From Haliotis asinina (lineage: Eukaryota; Mollusca; Gastropoda; Lepetellida; Haliotidae): a DNA stretch of 64,000 nucleotides. A model generated the notes under the pieces. The model worked only from the letters and a program-made list of their open reading frames with translations, was not told where the DNA came from and searched no databases. The translations under genes and the position numbers were made by a program. The stretch spans positions 18,799,753 through 18,863,752 of the forward strand of contig NC_090290.1 in the NCBI RefSeq assembly GCF_037392515.1, written 5' to 3'. Below are positions 1 through 10,626 of the stretch, in pieces (within the stretch, counting starts at the first letter, position 1; each line of letters opens with the position of its first letter).

Positions 1-563
1 ATAGTTAAACACAGTGAATATGTATAAAGGAAAGGCAGACATAATATCACTCAGGAAGACGATGTGGCCTTTTGAGGTGGCAGTCTCCATAATTCAGCGT
101 TTGAATATATATGTATCAATCATTTTCAGTCTTTAAACATTGTTTATCCTCAAGAGAGACTCATTTCATGTATTCATAGTATATATGAGTCTGTTTCATT
201 TTGTTTAGAAAACAAAATGAAAAGGCGAATGAGTGAAGAGCTTATGGAATGGAGTTTCATCCAAAATTATTTGCTGCACATTTAATTGATTTTACCAGTA
301 ATAAAATATTTGTAGTTTGACATTTTGTCTGTACGATTAGTTATGAATCATTAAACTGCTTGGTGGATATACACTTTTAGTTAACAAAGTTTTATGTAAA
401 TTGGTTACTTTCGCTGTACGTTTTTCCAAATATTAAGGGTGGCACGTTGGTGTAAGGATGATCGTCTTTATCGGGTGACAAAATAGGTTTCGGACGGTTA
501 TTGTAACTTTACTGCACAAATAGCAGTCAGTGGCTTGACTCATACCTAAGACTGTAAGTGTCA

Positions 564-955
564 CATCCTCGATATCTCCAGGGCGTACGTCTCCATAAAG
601 CATTTACGGCTCGGCCCGATATATGTATTATCTCTCTCGGCGGGCTTTTATCCAATCCGGTGTCTGTACTGGGAAATTGAGCGAACAAGCCACAACTCAC
701 TTTCGCTTTTTGAATTATCTAACCGATTAAACTTGGCAACAAAAACCATGCGGAGGTTGTCTGAATTAGGCAGAAGGAGTTCTTGCATATATTTTTTTCA
801 TAATTTCGGACCTATCAATTTGTCTGCGACCGCTATCTTTGTTGACACTAGCAAACTCAGATGTAACGGCGGATTTGCTGATTAGCTGATGCCGAGCCGG
901 CAAAAGGAGTTACCAGTGGATGCATCCAGGGCATAGTGGAGATTCATCGAGGATG
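564..955 (+). mobile_element. MITE with CATCCTCGAT termini and 9-bp target duplication
   Basis: The element starts CATCCTCGATATCTCC and ends ATCGAGGATG, an inverted terminal repeat. It is flanked by TAAGTGTCA (555-563) and TAAGTGTTA (956-964), a 9-bp target-site duplication with one mismatch. The paralogous segment near 50210-50225 continues through this point without the element. No ORF. Other copies lie at 31330, 46500-46908 and 56505-57256. A 9-bp duplication would suit a Mutator-like parent, but no transposase is present. Confidence 0.8.
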
Positions 956-1044
956 TAAGTGTTATAGCAACATGGATAATTTAAATTAAAATGAGTTCTA
1001 TTTTGCATAGCTTGCTGGGACTAAATTGTTGCAGCAACGGGGGC

Positions 1045-1212
1045 CAAGATTGTTTGGGAGGGTCCTCCTCAAAGGGTGGCAAGATTGGGTGGGTTCTTGT
1101 TTAAGCTGGTAAGGTGTGGAGGATCCCCCTTTAAGGGTGGCAAAGTGGGGAGAGTCCCCCTTTAAGGGTGGCAAGGTGGGAGGGTCCTTCTTTAAGGGTG
1201 GCAAAAGTGGTA
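1045..1212 (+). repeat. Minisatellite, roughly 30-33-bp unit (AGGGTGGCAAG)
   Basis: About five degenerate units of the form gagggtcctcctttaagg plus gtggcaaggtgg. The same array, reverse complemented and longer, lies at 49937-50215 in the partner arm. A short ORF on the minus strand here is a by-product of the repeat. Confidence 0.8.
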
Positions 1213-1323
1213 AGATTTCCTCGTCGCTGTTTGGTCACAAAGATATTACGCTGGTTGAATGAAGAGTGTGATCCACTATACTTAGTTTTTTCTTGTAAAA
1301 TATGTTTTTTATACCATTGTTAA

Positions 1324-1881
1324 AGGTCACATGCAACCAAAAAATCAAAAATAAATAAAACACAGTCATCACTTATTCATGATAGATAAAATGCATTCCT
1401 GGTTAAGAAAAGTAAAATACAAACAAATAAACAGAATGTTAAGCCTATAATCGCAAATCAAAAATGCATTTAGCAGACAGGCAAGCTGACATATAGAATA
1501 AACCAGACAGTGAGTTTTCTCTGTGTCTTCTTATCACAATCAACATGTTTTTATTTTTTTCTTATGTAACGTGTAGATTATTTGCTTGTTTGTATACATA
1601 ACCAAGTTTAAACTACTGCTCACAGCGTCACTCTACGGCCAAGAATACTGTTTCAAGCTCCGCGGGCCTATTCACTGCGCATGCGTTATGAGCGCAGCGC
1701 AGCATAGCTGTTGAAACCTCATTTCAGTGAATCGTTTGAACTCTGATTTCACGGGCTTTTTTCATTGCGTTTTTTTTCCAACTTTATAGGATGAATTGGC
1801 ATTTTTGTTGATTAGTTTCTGTAAGTCCATACCGAAAGGTACCAGAATCTGCAAAGTTGTGTTTTACGTTGCATGTGACCT
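1324..1881 (+). mobile_element. TTAA-type MITE (558 bp)
   Basis: Terminal inverted repeats AGGTCACATGCAAC and GTTGCATGTGACCT are flanked on both sides by TTAA (1320-1323 and 1882-1885). The partner arm on the minus strand near 49670 reads accattgttaaaatcacatg with no insertion. TTAA target duplications are typical of the piggyBac superfamily; no transposase is encoded, so this is a non-autonomous copy. Confidence 0.85.
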
Positions 1882-1947
1882 TTAAGATCAGATGAATTTC
1901 TTGAATGTCTGGCCTTGCCCCACAAAGGGATCTCAGTACATTGTAAG

Positions 1948-2463
1948 GCCCTTATTAATACTGAAGTTACGGATTACGTCCCTTTGGTGGCGAAAAAGAT
2001 CGTTATTTCACCGTGACGTAGCTGGAATATTTCTAAACGCGGCGTAAAACCTATTGTAAACCAAAAGTCACTGTGTTCTGTAATCTGGTTGAAAAACATG
2101 ATCAAATAATCTTTTATTCCCGCAAACTGCAAGACTGTTCGCTGCGTAGAAACATCGCAAGCAATTGTGTTGTGTCATCAACAGCGGTGACGTCATTCAA
2201 AACATATTGTGACGTAAAGTTAGAATGACGTCACATATAAGCAACTCCAGATGCTACCATGTGAACTAGCTGCAACGGCGAGCTGATGACACTTCACTGC
2301 TGTATCCCTACTCGATGTAAACGAGTCTAGACAGTAACACCCTTTGCTTTACTTTTTGGTAAACCAACAACCAAGTGTTATTGAGTATTTGAAGCACGGG
2401 AATACATCTGGAACCGACGGCGCCACCCGGAGTTGCAAATGAAATATTCCACGAGACGATGAT
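1948..2463. other. No gene seen; CRE-rich stretch
   Basis: No ORF, repeat family or splice pair was recognised. The stretch 2188-2240 holds two complete CRE palindromes TGACGTCA (2188-2195, 2226-2233) and a CATATAA box just after the second, which looks promoter-like but has no gene behind it. Confidence 0.4.
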
Positions 2464-3046
2464 TATCTCCTAAATATCTCCTACATAGGACTAATCATTC
2501 TGTTACGTTGAACTTACTATCTTCCATACTTACCAGTATCTCCAACGTAGGACTTACAATCTCCTACAAAGTACTTAATATACTATCCCCAAAAAGAAAC
2601 GCATATGCAGTTTGTATTTTAACAAATAAATATACTTTTTTGTTTTTTAAAATTTACCTATTTTGTTCAAAATTTCGTCAAAATATGTAACAAAGGTGTC
2701 ATAACATGAGTTTACACAATGGCACAAGTAAAAAAATCGATTTTACCTGAAAATGTTGATTTTGATGAGATTTCTTACAATGATTAGAAAGGCATCGCCA
2801 CTGCGCAACAAATCACCTTCCGTTGAGCATTCACGGTCTCGCAATAAAAATCAAGATTACTTTCAGAAATTGGCATTCGTTTTGAAGGAGTATCAAAGTG
2901 AAATCACTACGTCACGTCTTGACTCTGCAACACGGAACATTGCCATAGAAAACTGCATCCTGGCGATTACCAATCTTCTCTTGCTGTTGCGTCTGAATGT
3001 TTGTCTGAGCAGGTCTTTGCAACCAAACAGGTATAACAAATGACCG

Positions 3047-3290
3047 TCCCCATACAGGCAGGTCTCGAGTTACTACTGCAGCACAAGATCGGTATATCCG
3101 GGTACTACAGTTGCGTGATCGCACTGCCACAGCAGCCAGGGTGCCGGGACTTCAGATGCTATCCGGCCAAACCGTACGGAATAGGTTAAAAGAGATTGGT
3201 CTGAGAGCCAGGAAACCCGATGTCGGGGTCGTGCTACATCGTCACCATCGCGCTCAGCGTCTCCGTTATCAAACAGTATCCACTTGGTTG
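3047..3290 (+). pseudogene. Tc1-like transposase N-terminal remnant
   Basis: The frame reads SRVTTAAQDRYIRVLQLRDR then TATAARVPG and QTVRNRLKEIGLRARKPDVG. This matches the second half of the bipartite DNA-binding region of Tc1 transposases, where a conserved R-x-T-T...D...I segment precedes S..T(V)RRRL. The same region of the better-preserved transposase at 12259-13104 reads ARVTTPRQDRDIVRRHIRDR. The first helix-turn-helix and the DD34E catalytic core are missing, so this is a dead fragment. Confidence 0.7.
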
Positions 3291-3488
3291 TATAGACATT
3301 ACCTTCCTCTAAACTGTTGTAAGATTTCATGCATCAAAGTCTGTTTGTGGACGAGTTATATATGTTGGAAAATACAACATTTTCGCAACAGATTTTTCGT
3401 CCATGCTTTTGTTTTTAGGGAAGTATACCTCTGTGTTAGTGTATGAGTTCGTGGGTGAATATGAATATCCAAAACTCCATAACTGCTT

Positions 3489-3489
3489 A

Positions 3490-3525
<36 letters not shown>

Positions 3526-3526
3526 C
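3489..3526 (+). repeat. (ACGC)n microsatellite
   Basis: Uninterrupted tetranucleotide tract inside the decayed Tc1-like element. Confidence 0.95.
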
Positions 3527-3784
3527 TAACAATGTATAGTAACACTGCGCTTATGTCTAGAATATTCACTTGCATATCTACTATCTAACGTCCTGCATGA
3601 CCAAACATTTCTTAACTTAATAACCGAACCTTAAAAAGGATACATGAAGTATACATGAAGTACTACTAAGGAAAATGTCCTACGTAGGAGATATTAAGTC
3701 CAACGTAGGAGATATTAAGTCCTGCATAGGAGATAATATGTCCTACGTAGGTGTGTTATATTGATCTTCGGCAACCATGACTGT

Positions 3785-4025
3785 AGTTAGAGGCGACTGA
3801 CATTATTGGTTGGGCAGGCTCGCTGACTGGGCTGGTGCCTGTAATCTTTACTCATATAGATGGTTTTGGTTGTTTGTTTGTTGTTAAATGCCGCAGTCGT
3901 GAATATTCCAGCTGTATGATGTGTAACAAATGAGCGTGGACCAGAAAATCCAGCGATCAACGTCATGAGCGTCGATCCACCCATGAGCTATGATGACGTG
4001 TCAACCAAGCGAGCCTGCATGTAGG
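3785..4025 (+). repeat. Dispersed repeat family A, two half-copies in opposite orientation
   Basis: The first part (about 3790-3835) is the family on the minus strand (aggcgactgac...ggcaggctcgctgac). The second part (about 3880-4020) is on the plus strand (gccgcagtcgtgaatattcc, then gtggaccagaaaatccagcg). No gene. Confidence 0.75.
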
Positions 4026-4980
4026 CAATGCTGATGGCAGATAATCTGGCTTTGGTCAGTGTGAGAAACGGCCAGTGTCTTTGGGCCAGAGTAGGCAAAA
4101 TGCTAGACAGATGCTTAGCCTCCAAAATATATCTCTGATTGGAACGAATAATTCAGCTGAAACTGAAAAGGAGCCAGTGTTGGACAAAATGGAAAATACT
4201 ATGATTGAGGGACGGCGAGAGAGGCCTTCAAGTGACGATAACCTGATAAAGAACTGACACAAATGACGCATTGAACAGATTGGCAATGTACGGGTTTGGT
4301 TTATAAATTACAAATGATAGTAATGAACATATTGGTGAGTATTGGGAGACTTTCACATAAGCGGATCAAAGTTTATGAAATGACCATTAAAACTCTCGGG
4401 CAAAAAAACCCAAACAAACACAACAAACAATGAAATCCCCCTCCTTCTCCAATTACCCCTTTTCTCAAGAGTGTGCACCTTTCGCAAAAAGCTGTATCTG
4501 TCTCAGTTGCAGGAACGCTTTCGCCCGTTACACCCTCCACCCCAATGCCTACCTAAAGTCTTTTATTAAATCATGTGTCCCCCCGCGGCTCTAACTTTTA
4601 ATCGAAAATAACAAGGATTTTTAACTGGGATTTCTAAAATAAATTATAACTAATATCATTTTTTTAATTTTCAGAGGAATACCTTTTATGGATGACGCCG
4701 TTATTGCAATAGATGCCACCATCTGTCGTTGGCGTAAATGCGTAGATGCGTAGATACACCATGCACGTGATACCGGCGTTAACAACTAAACCGAAACGTC
4801 GCAATAAAGAAGTCGTCGAACCATATAAAGTGTTCCCTCTTTACCAGCTTCTAACTGCCACTTAAAGAAGCAATATCGTTTTGATTTAGAAATAAACGAA
4901 TATCGTAAAGCACCTGTTCGCACGATGTACTCGAAAGATTCTTTGTCATTCTCACGATAAGGTAGAGAAGGCCCCACCCA
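4026..4980. other. No gene seen
   Basis: Short ORFs here have no recognisable domain and no splice context. No repeat family was recognised. Confidence 0.5.
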
Positions 4981-4984
4981 AAGA

Positions 4985-5099
4985 AGTCACATGACCTAGA
5001 CTCCAGGTGCTAAGTCACATCAAGGTAATCACGTGACCTTGCCTGTATGCTAAATTGGCTGTTTTTCACTGGTGACGTTCTTGCTATCCAAGAGGAGCT
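4985..5099 (+). promoter_or_regulatory. Proximal promoter of secreted-protein gene 1, E-box pair
   Basis: GTCACATGACC (E-box CACATG at 4988-4993) and ATCACGTGACC (palindromic E-box CACGTG at 5030-5035) precede the start codon at 5100. The CACGTG box is 70 bp from the ATG, against 69 bp in the paralogue at 30720-30725. No clear TATA box. That both copies keep this box at the same distance argues for function; the factor is unknown (CACGTG/CACATG suits bHLH-ZIP proteins). Confidence 0.55.
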
Positions 5100-5887
5100 A
5101 TGATGAAGTCGTTCGCAGTCGTAACGTTGGTGTGCCTCGTAGTCGCAGCCGAGAGCTTCATCCTGGATGGTGGACCGGCTCACGCTTCCTGCAAAGTCGA
5201 CTGGTGAGTTGGTAATTTTCATGGTGTTTAGTAATGACTGGGTTTAGCTTCATGCTGCCTTAGGCCGTATATTGGGAATTGACTGTACACATTGCGTCCT
5301 TATCTTGTAAAGAGAACAGGGCCAAACGAACGAATTCTTCGAATAATCTGTTGCACGTCAAGGAAACCATAAAGACCGTTCATAAACCATACGGACTATT
5401 CAAACGATTTAATCTCACCTCAAACACAAATATCGCACCGTGGCGACTTTATTAAGACAATAACTGCGGGAAAAACGGGAAGATGAACAGGAACTTATGA
5501 TGTTCGTTTATAGGAAACGAGACTTTTCATAGTTCGGTACGAAACTACGGTTCGAGTGCTTGTCAAGTCAGTGTGCAGAAACATGCTAGTATAACTCTTT
5601 ATTTCCTTTACCTTTGTGAGTGAAAGAGTTTAGTTTAGTTTTACGTCGCTTTTAGCGATATACCAGCAACATCACGGCGGGGGTCACCAGAAATGGGCTT
5701 CATACATTGTGTCCATGTATGGAATAGAACCCGGGTCTTCAGCGTGACGAGCGAATGCTTTAGCATCTAGGGTACCCCAACGCCTCTCTATACCAAGGTA
5801 AAACTGAATATGCAGGGTCTTCCATTTTTAGTTTTACGCCGCACTTAGCAACATCATAGCAATGGGTAACCACAAAAATAGTAACGT

Positions 5888-5945
<58 letters not shown>

Positions 5946-8900
5946 CTAATTATCTAAAAGTGTTTTTCTTTGAGAGCATACATATCTGTATCATTTCATA
6001 GTACATGTACTTTAGTACTGTAGAATTGTACTGTATGACAATAATAAGTTATGAATTGTTTATCATGAATTTAAGTCTGCATGTTTTTTTCACCAATCTT
6101 AATTTGGGGAATATTCGTGAGTACTGCGTGCCGCAAGTGGAGAACATCTTCAGAAACGGACTATAAAAATTTGGCGCATGCGGACATGTCAGCTCGCTAC
6201 CGTTCATTCAAGAATTGAACGGTTCACTGGCCTATTCTTATCTCAATTCACAATCATAAAAATATGAGAGTTACATGGATGTCTCCATTTCAGTTTTAGA
6301 TATATTCAGTTCAATTCAAGATGTCTTTAAAACAATTAAGAGATCAGTAAGTCCTCAATACATTTACTCTATCTGAGATATCTTTAATTCATTTAAAGAT
6401 ATCTCTAATGCAGTTCAAGATATCTACAATTCTTATAAGATATCATTGATATGATTCAACATATCCTTAATTCAGTTCGTGAAATCATGAATTATATTGA
6501 GATATCTATAGTTATCTCAATTCGAGATATCTTCAAGTCAATTCAAAATAGCTTTAAAACAATTGCAAATATCTTTAATTTCTTAATAAAAGTGAAAATG
6601 GCTTGCCATAAAACAGAGAGAGAGAGATGGAGACAGAGAGGAAGAGAGAGAGAGAAGAGAGAGCTAGAGACAGATATACTGATGATGATGATGATGATAA
6701 TGATGACGATGACGATGTACACTGTGTCACTTTTCCACATATTCCAGGACCTTTTCGATGAAGTGCAGTGATATAAATGCTGCTATCTTGAAACAGATCG
6801 AGGCATGGAAGGGCACCTCCGGCTGCCCTACTTCTGGAGAAAAGTGCCTCTACAAGGTGAGTGACGTAATATCAACGTTATATATGCAGGGTTGCCACCC
6901 TTATAGGTACTAGGATTGTGTGAACCTACATTCGCCCCGATTGAACTGCTCATTCGTAACCACTCGCCTCTTCCGTATCCTTCAAGACGATATACTCTGT
7001 GTGTTCGGGGAAAATACGAGCTTTCACGAACATGATTTGCTTTGTTACGGCCTCATTCGTCAAGACTCGCCCCTTTCCGTAACCTCCAAGAAGACTCGTC
7101 CCGAACTCGATGCTTGTTATGCGCGGAAATATGACCGATCAGAAAGAGCGTAATGGATGCGGTGCTTTGAAAATAATCCCGACTGCTTAAATCGTTTATG
7201 CTATTGTTTTAAAAAAAAATCATGAAAAACATGTCTTATTTAACGTAATAAGAACGTAGCTAACAGAATTGTGCTGTCTGATTAGTTCATAGTGAAAAAA
7301 ATAATATAATGAAATTGAGCCCTGAGACTCTCTTCATTTTCAGCCTGAAGCTAAGGAAATTTAGACTTGCCACATTTTCTAGACTTGCGTGGGCTCTCTT
7401 GGATATATTTGCTTCAGGGTCTGCAAGACAGACTACTGTCTGATGTGAAGATGTAGATAAGAGTCATGTGACTAACGGTGAGAGATTCAAATACACGCAC
7501 GTGTGTTTGTTGACATGGTGATTCCTCGGTTATTTCAAAATTGTGCGGCGTCATAGCAAACAAATTACATCGTATAGCAAACACATTAGATGCTCCTTGT
7601 TAACCAGCGTTAGAAATATTAACGTCGGTCCTCAGGCCCGAAGCCAAATGAAAAAGACTCGGGCAGACAGCCTTTGTTTTCTGTAGGTCCTTATGGCCGA
7701 AGGTTTTTCCATTCCAAATAACTGAGAGTACATCATTCAGTAATTTCTAGTTTTTATCTCGATCAGCAGCTGTTGTCTGTAACTGAAACGGCTATCGTTT
7801 TCGAGGAAGAAATTTTGACATTTTGTTGTTTGCTGTGAATAACTTACGTAGTAGCTAAAAGTTAGGGCCTACACTACACAGGGTCCTTTGGGTCTGGAGT
7901 TGTTCAGGTTTAAGAGCAAAGAACTGTTACTGAGCACCTCAATCGGAAAATATAAGTTAAATATTTAATTTCAGCTTATATCCAGCAGCGCCACACAGAT
8001 CAAAGCTACACGAACCACCCGTGTTGATCACTATGTGGACGATTTGACCTTCACATTGAAACAGGAAGCCAGCACGTGCAAAGTTCATGTAAGTGCAGAG
8101 GTGAAGGTCGAATTATGATCACTTGTAAGGACTCAAGGGGTTGAAGGCAAGGGCAACCTTCCCAAATACACATATATCTTCACTGATAAGAGGTAAGGGT
8201 GCCTTCATTGGGATTTGCGAACTCGAAGCTCGTTTGCTGTTGCCATGCTATAGATATGGTGATTAAAGGTCAAAGGTCAAGGCATGATTACCGACCTTTT
8301 TGACCCGCATGAGAAATGACATTTTTATTTCTATTGCTATACTTTTCGTTATTGTAAGAAACAATCACGAGAGTACGTAGATTACGTTATAGTAAGTCAA
8401 ACTGGCTTCAGGGAACTCTTTCTGAAATTTGAACACAATGAAGTCTTTGATCGAAGTTGATTCTCCGGAGAGGTTTAGATATCGATTTGTTGGTCCTGTT
8501 TTTTATTACAGTTAATTTATTTCTCTTATCCGTGCCCGCGTTTTGATTATGTCTGTAGTCCAGGCCTTCAGTTGTAATCGGTAATTTGAGTTAGTTTTTG
8601 ACGCAAACTTTCCGTCGTGACGTTAGTGAAGTCGGCTGCCACTCTTGTTTACCGTGTTTCACTGCACAAATGTACATGAATGAAATGGATATGAATAATA
8701 AAGACTGAATGAGTTTAGTTTTAAGCCGCTTTTAGCAATATTCCAGCAATATCTTTCACATTCCTTATCTGCAGCTCTGTCTGCACATCTGTTAGGGTTA
8801 GGGTTAACCCTCAGAGGACACCCACGAGGATCCGGGTTAAAACTGATCTTTATCGCACCCCATGCTTGTCGTAAGAGGAGTCTTATGGGATCGGGTGACC

Positions 8901-9747
8901 AGGTTCGTTGACTTTGTTGACCCGTGTCATCGAATCCCAGTTGCTTAGATCGATGCTCATGCTGTTGGTCACTGGATTGTCCTGTCCAGAGACAGTTATT
9001 TATAGACCTCCGCCATGTACCTGTAATCTTGCTGAGTGCGGCGTAAAAGTAAACTCACGCTTATTTCAAGGATATGTTTTCGTCCACGTGTTTAAGGTCA
9101 ATAGAAGTGGATTTATGGCTTCGCTCTCTGAATAACATCTCATGTCTGATTGTTGCCAGGGATACAGCAGATCGGAGACATGGTACGCCGTCCTCGACTT
9201 CGGCACCAACTACTGCAACTTGTTCAATCTCCTGGATGGTGAGCCCTTTTTCCCCGATTCTAGGCTGGCAATATCTTATTCTCTAAGTTATTCTCTATGT
9301 TATTCTCTGTTTAATGTTATTCTCTTGTCGTGTCTGTTAAAGTCGCTTTGTGTTCAAATTAGAAGGGTGAATGATTAAATTACTCGAAATAAGGAAATAG
9401 TGAATAAAACATAAATAAGACACATCGTCATGAAACCTCTGTACCCTTCAGAGTCGGACACCTGAGGTGTCGAATTGTCGGTCTGACATCCATGAAGATC
9501 TTCAGCAACCCATGCTTGTCGTAACATGCCTGGTCCAGACTCGAATATCTGGAATATTGCCGAGTGCAGCGTTAAAAAAAACTACATCACAGTGTGAATA
9601 TATCATCAATCATAAAACATGAATATAAAATGCATAATGATATCTATTTTTACAGGAGCGGGGCTGGTGAAGACGGCTGGATACAGTGAGACGACAAGTG
9701 ACAGGATTTGTACACAGTACAGCTCCCGGGATTGCAGCGTTCATTAA
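5100..9747 (+). CDS. Small secreted eight-cysteine protein, gene 1 (five exons)
   Basis: Exons 5100-5203, 6748-6856, 7975-8088, 9160-9238 and 9656-9747, all with GT donors and AG acceptors, join in frame to 165 residues. Residues 1-17 (MMKSFAVVTLVCLVVAA) look like a signal peptide. The mature part holds eight cysteines: CKVDW, KCSDIN, GCPTSG, EKCLYK, STCKVH, NYCNL, RICTQY, RDCSVH. Key stretches are YVDDLTFTL, SETWYAVLDFGTNYCNL and GYSETTSD. The paralogue at 30789-37818 keeps every cysteine, exon length (except exon 1) and intron phase, so the model is well supported. A second ATG follows immediately at 5103. I do not recognise the family. An extracellular disulfide-bonded protein is an inference; enzyme, toxin or binding roles cannot be distinguished. 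AATAAA at 10191 is a possible poly(A) signal. Confidence 0.88.
5630..5795 (-). repeat. tRNA-derived SINE (family B) in intron 1
   Basis: On the minus strand the copy starts with a tRNA-like head containing gacccgggttctattcc (B-box-like). It ends in the tail that reads ttagttttacgtcgctttta on the plus strand. A second, tail-only piece lies at 5828-5875. Confidence 0.75.
5889..5942 (+). repeat. (GA)n microsatellite in intron 1
   Basis: About 27 uninterrupted GA dinucleotides. Confidence 0.98.
6290..6565 (+). repeat. Degenerate GATATC-centred tandem array in intron 1
   Basis: Roughly ten imperfect units of about 21-25 bp built around agatatctttaattcagttc. Each unit centres on the palindrome GATATC or a near variant, so the array can fold on itself. 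Confidence 0.7.
6617..6720 (+). repeat. Purine-rich (GA)n followed by (GAT)n tract
   Basis: Interrupted AGAG repeats run into GATGATGATGAT repeats just before the exon 2 acceptor (about 30 bp away). ORFs in this stretch are low complexity and were not called. Confidence 0.85.
7305..7440 (+). repeat. Dispersed repeat shared with 55385-55512
   Basis: Both copies read, in the same orientation, aatgaaat..agccc..agact then tagactTgc, cttggatatattt.cttcagggtct and acagactact. The copy here is in intron 2 of gene 1, the other in intron 4 of the membrane-protein gene. No coding content. Confidence 0.7.
8700..8760 (-). repeat. SINE family B tail fragment in intron 3
   Basis: Contains gagtttagttttaagccgct and tttagcaatattccagcaat, the shared tail; the tRNA-like head is absent. 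Confidence 0.7.
8825..9060 (-). repeat. Dispersed repeat family A in intron 3
   Basis: Near-complete copy in reverse orientation, from catgcttgtcgtaagagg through gatcgatgctcatgctgttg to the tail gagtgcggcgtaaaagtaaa. An ORF inside it is part of the repeat. Confidence 0.85.
9485..9592 (-). repeat. Dispersed repeat family A, internally shortened, in intron 4
   Basis: Both ends of the family are present (cccatgcttgtcgtaac and cctggtccagactcg...aatattgccgagtgcagcg) but the middle is missing. Confidence 0.7.
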
Positions 9748-10540
9748 AGAAGCCATCCTCTGAGATAATACTGTTTTATTTGTTAATATGCAAGTGGTAG
9801 CCATCGAGGGCCCATTTCGAGCGCTGCATGATTGCCGCACTCGTACATATATCTTAAGTGTAAAGTATTCAGGTCACGTGATACTTTACGTCTGTCATCC
9901 TTGGGCATTGTTTGATGGCTTTCTTTGAAGGGTCAGTGGAAAACCCCATCACATATCATAATGTATCTCGCATTGTACAATACAAAAACATTGCATTTTG
10001 TTGTCACTATTGGCAAACTAAAGTGACCTACAAAAGAAAATATACACCTTGTCGGGGATGGGGGTGGGGCAAATATACTGAAAAGATTATTACTTAAAAG
10101 TCACACGCACTGCTCACGTGTTGGACATGCAAGCCATACTTTTGTGCATTAATGCATTAGCTGGATGCCTGCCACATTTTTGTAGAACTTAATAAAATTA
10201 TATATTACCAGGGATCATACAGATACTGTCTATTAATCACATCATGTAGTCAGGTTCAATTTATTAATATGTACTTACAGACAGACAGATTGTTTATTTG
10301 TATATGTGGCCCATGGCCAATAGTACATCTGTAAAAATCCTAACAATGCATATATGCGCTACCTGTTATCTCGTATGTTGTAGTTACATGTACATGTTAC
10401 ATGTACATGATAAATCCCTACACTTTCATTTGTAATTTATATTACTTTCTCTTAACCTAAGTATGTGGTACAGCACAAGAGCTGCCTTAAACAATAGCTA
10501 ACCTTAAACAATAGTACTTACTTAATGTATGGTTGTTTCT
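9748..10540. other. 3' flank of gene 1; no other gene seen
   Basis: Contains the candidate poly(A) signal AATAAA at 10191 and a cagacagacag-headed stretch near 10278 that may be a LINE tail. Short ORFs here are not convincing. Confidence 0.4.
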
Positions 10541-10545
10541 ATATG

Positions 10546-10626
10546 GACGAGGGTCTTAGCGGGTAAAGCATTCACTCTCCACCTCAACGTCGCCGGTTCG
10601 ATTCCCCATATGTTAGTATAACATCC
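10546..10626 (+). repeat. tRNA-like SINE head fragment
   Basis: Contains an A-box-like cttagcgggtaaagc and a perfect B-box GGTTCGATTCC about 33 bp apart. It lacks a foldable full tRNA and sits at the left border of the duplicated segment, so it is read as a SINE head and not a tRNA gene. Confidence 0.55.

Larger units (their letters stand above)
1..1947 (+). repeat. Left arm of an inverted segmental duplication (partner 49600-50785)
   Basis: Read on the plus strand this segment matches the reverse complement of 50785 down to about 49600 at many points. Matching landmarks are the first bases of the window against 50785, the stretch around 480-560 against about 50215-50290, the GGGTGGCAAG minisatellite, and the stretch around 1230-1320 against about 49670-49750. 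Two MITEs (564-955 and 1324-1881) sit in this arm and are missing from the partner. The match runs off the left edge, so the true end is outside the window. No coding potential was seen; it may be duplicated gene-flanking sequence or a large unnamed repeat. Confidence 0.75.
2464..3755 (+). mobile_element. Decayed Tc1-like transposon with repeat-array ends
   Basis: The right end (about 3670-3755) is a tandem array of a 21-bp unit TCCTACGTAGGAGATATTAAG, and the left end (2464-2580) carries the same motif inverted and more diverged. Between them lies a Tc1-like transposase remnant (3047-3290) and an (ACGC)n tract. Boundaries are approximate because the termini are degenerate. Confidence 0.6.

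Noticed and set aside
998-1204. 68-residue ORF on the minus strand
   Set aside because: It is a translation of the minisatellite; the repeated PPLKGD pattern mirrors the DNA unit.
10546-10626. Possible tRNA gene
   Set aside because: A- and B-box-like motifs are present but no full cloverleaf with paired arms; it fits a SINE head better.
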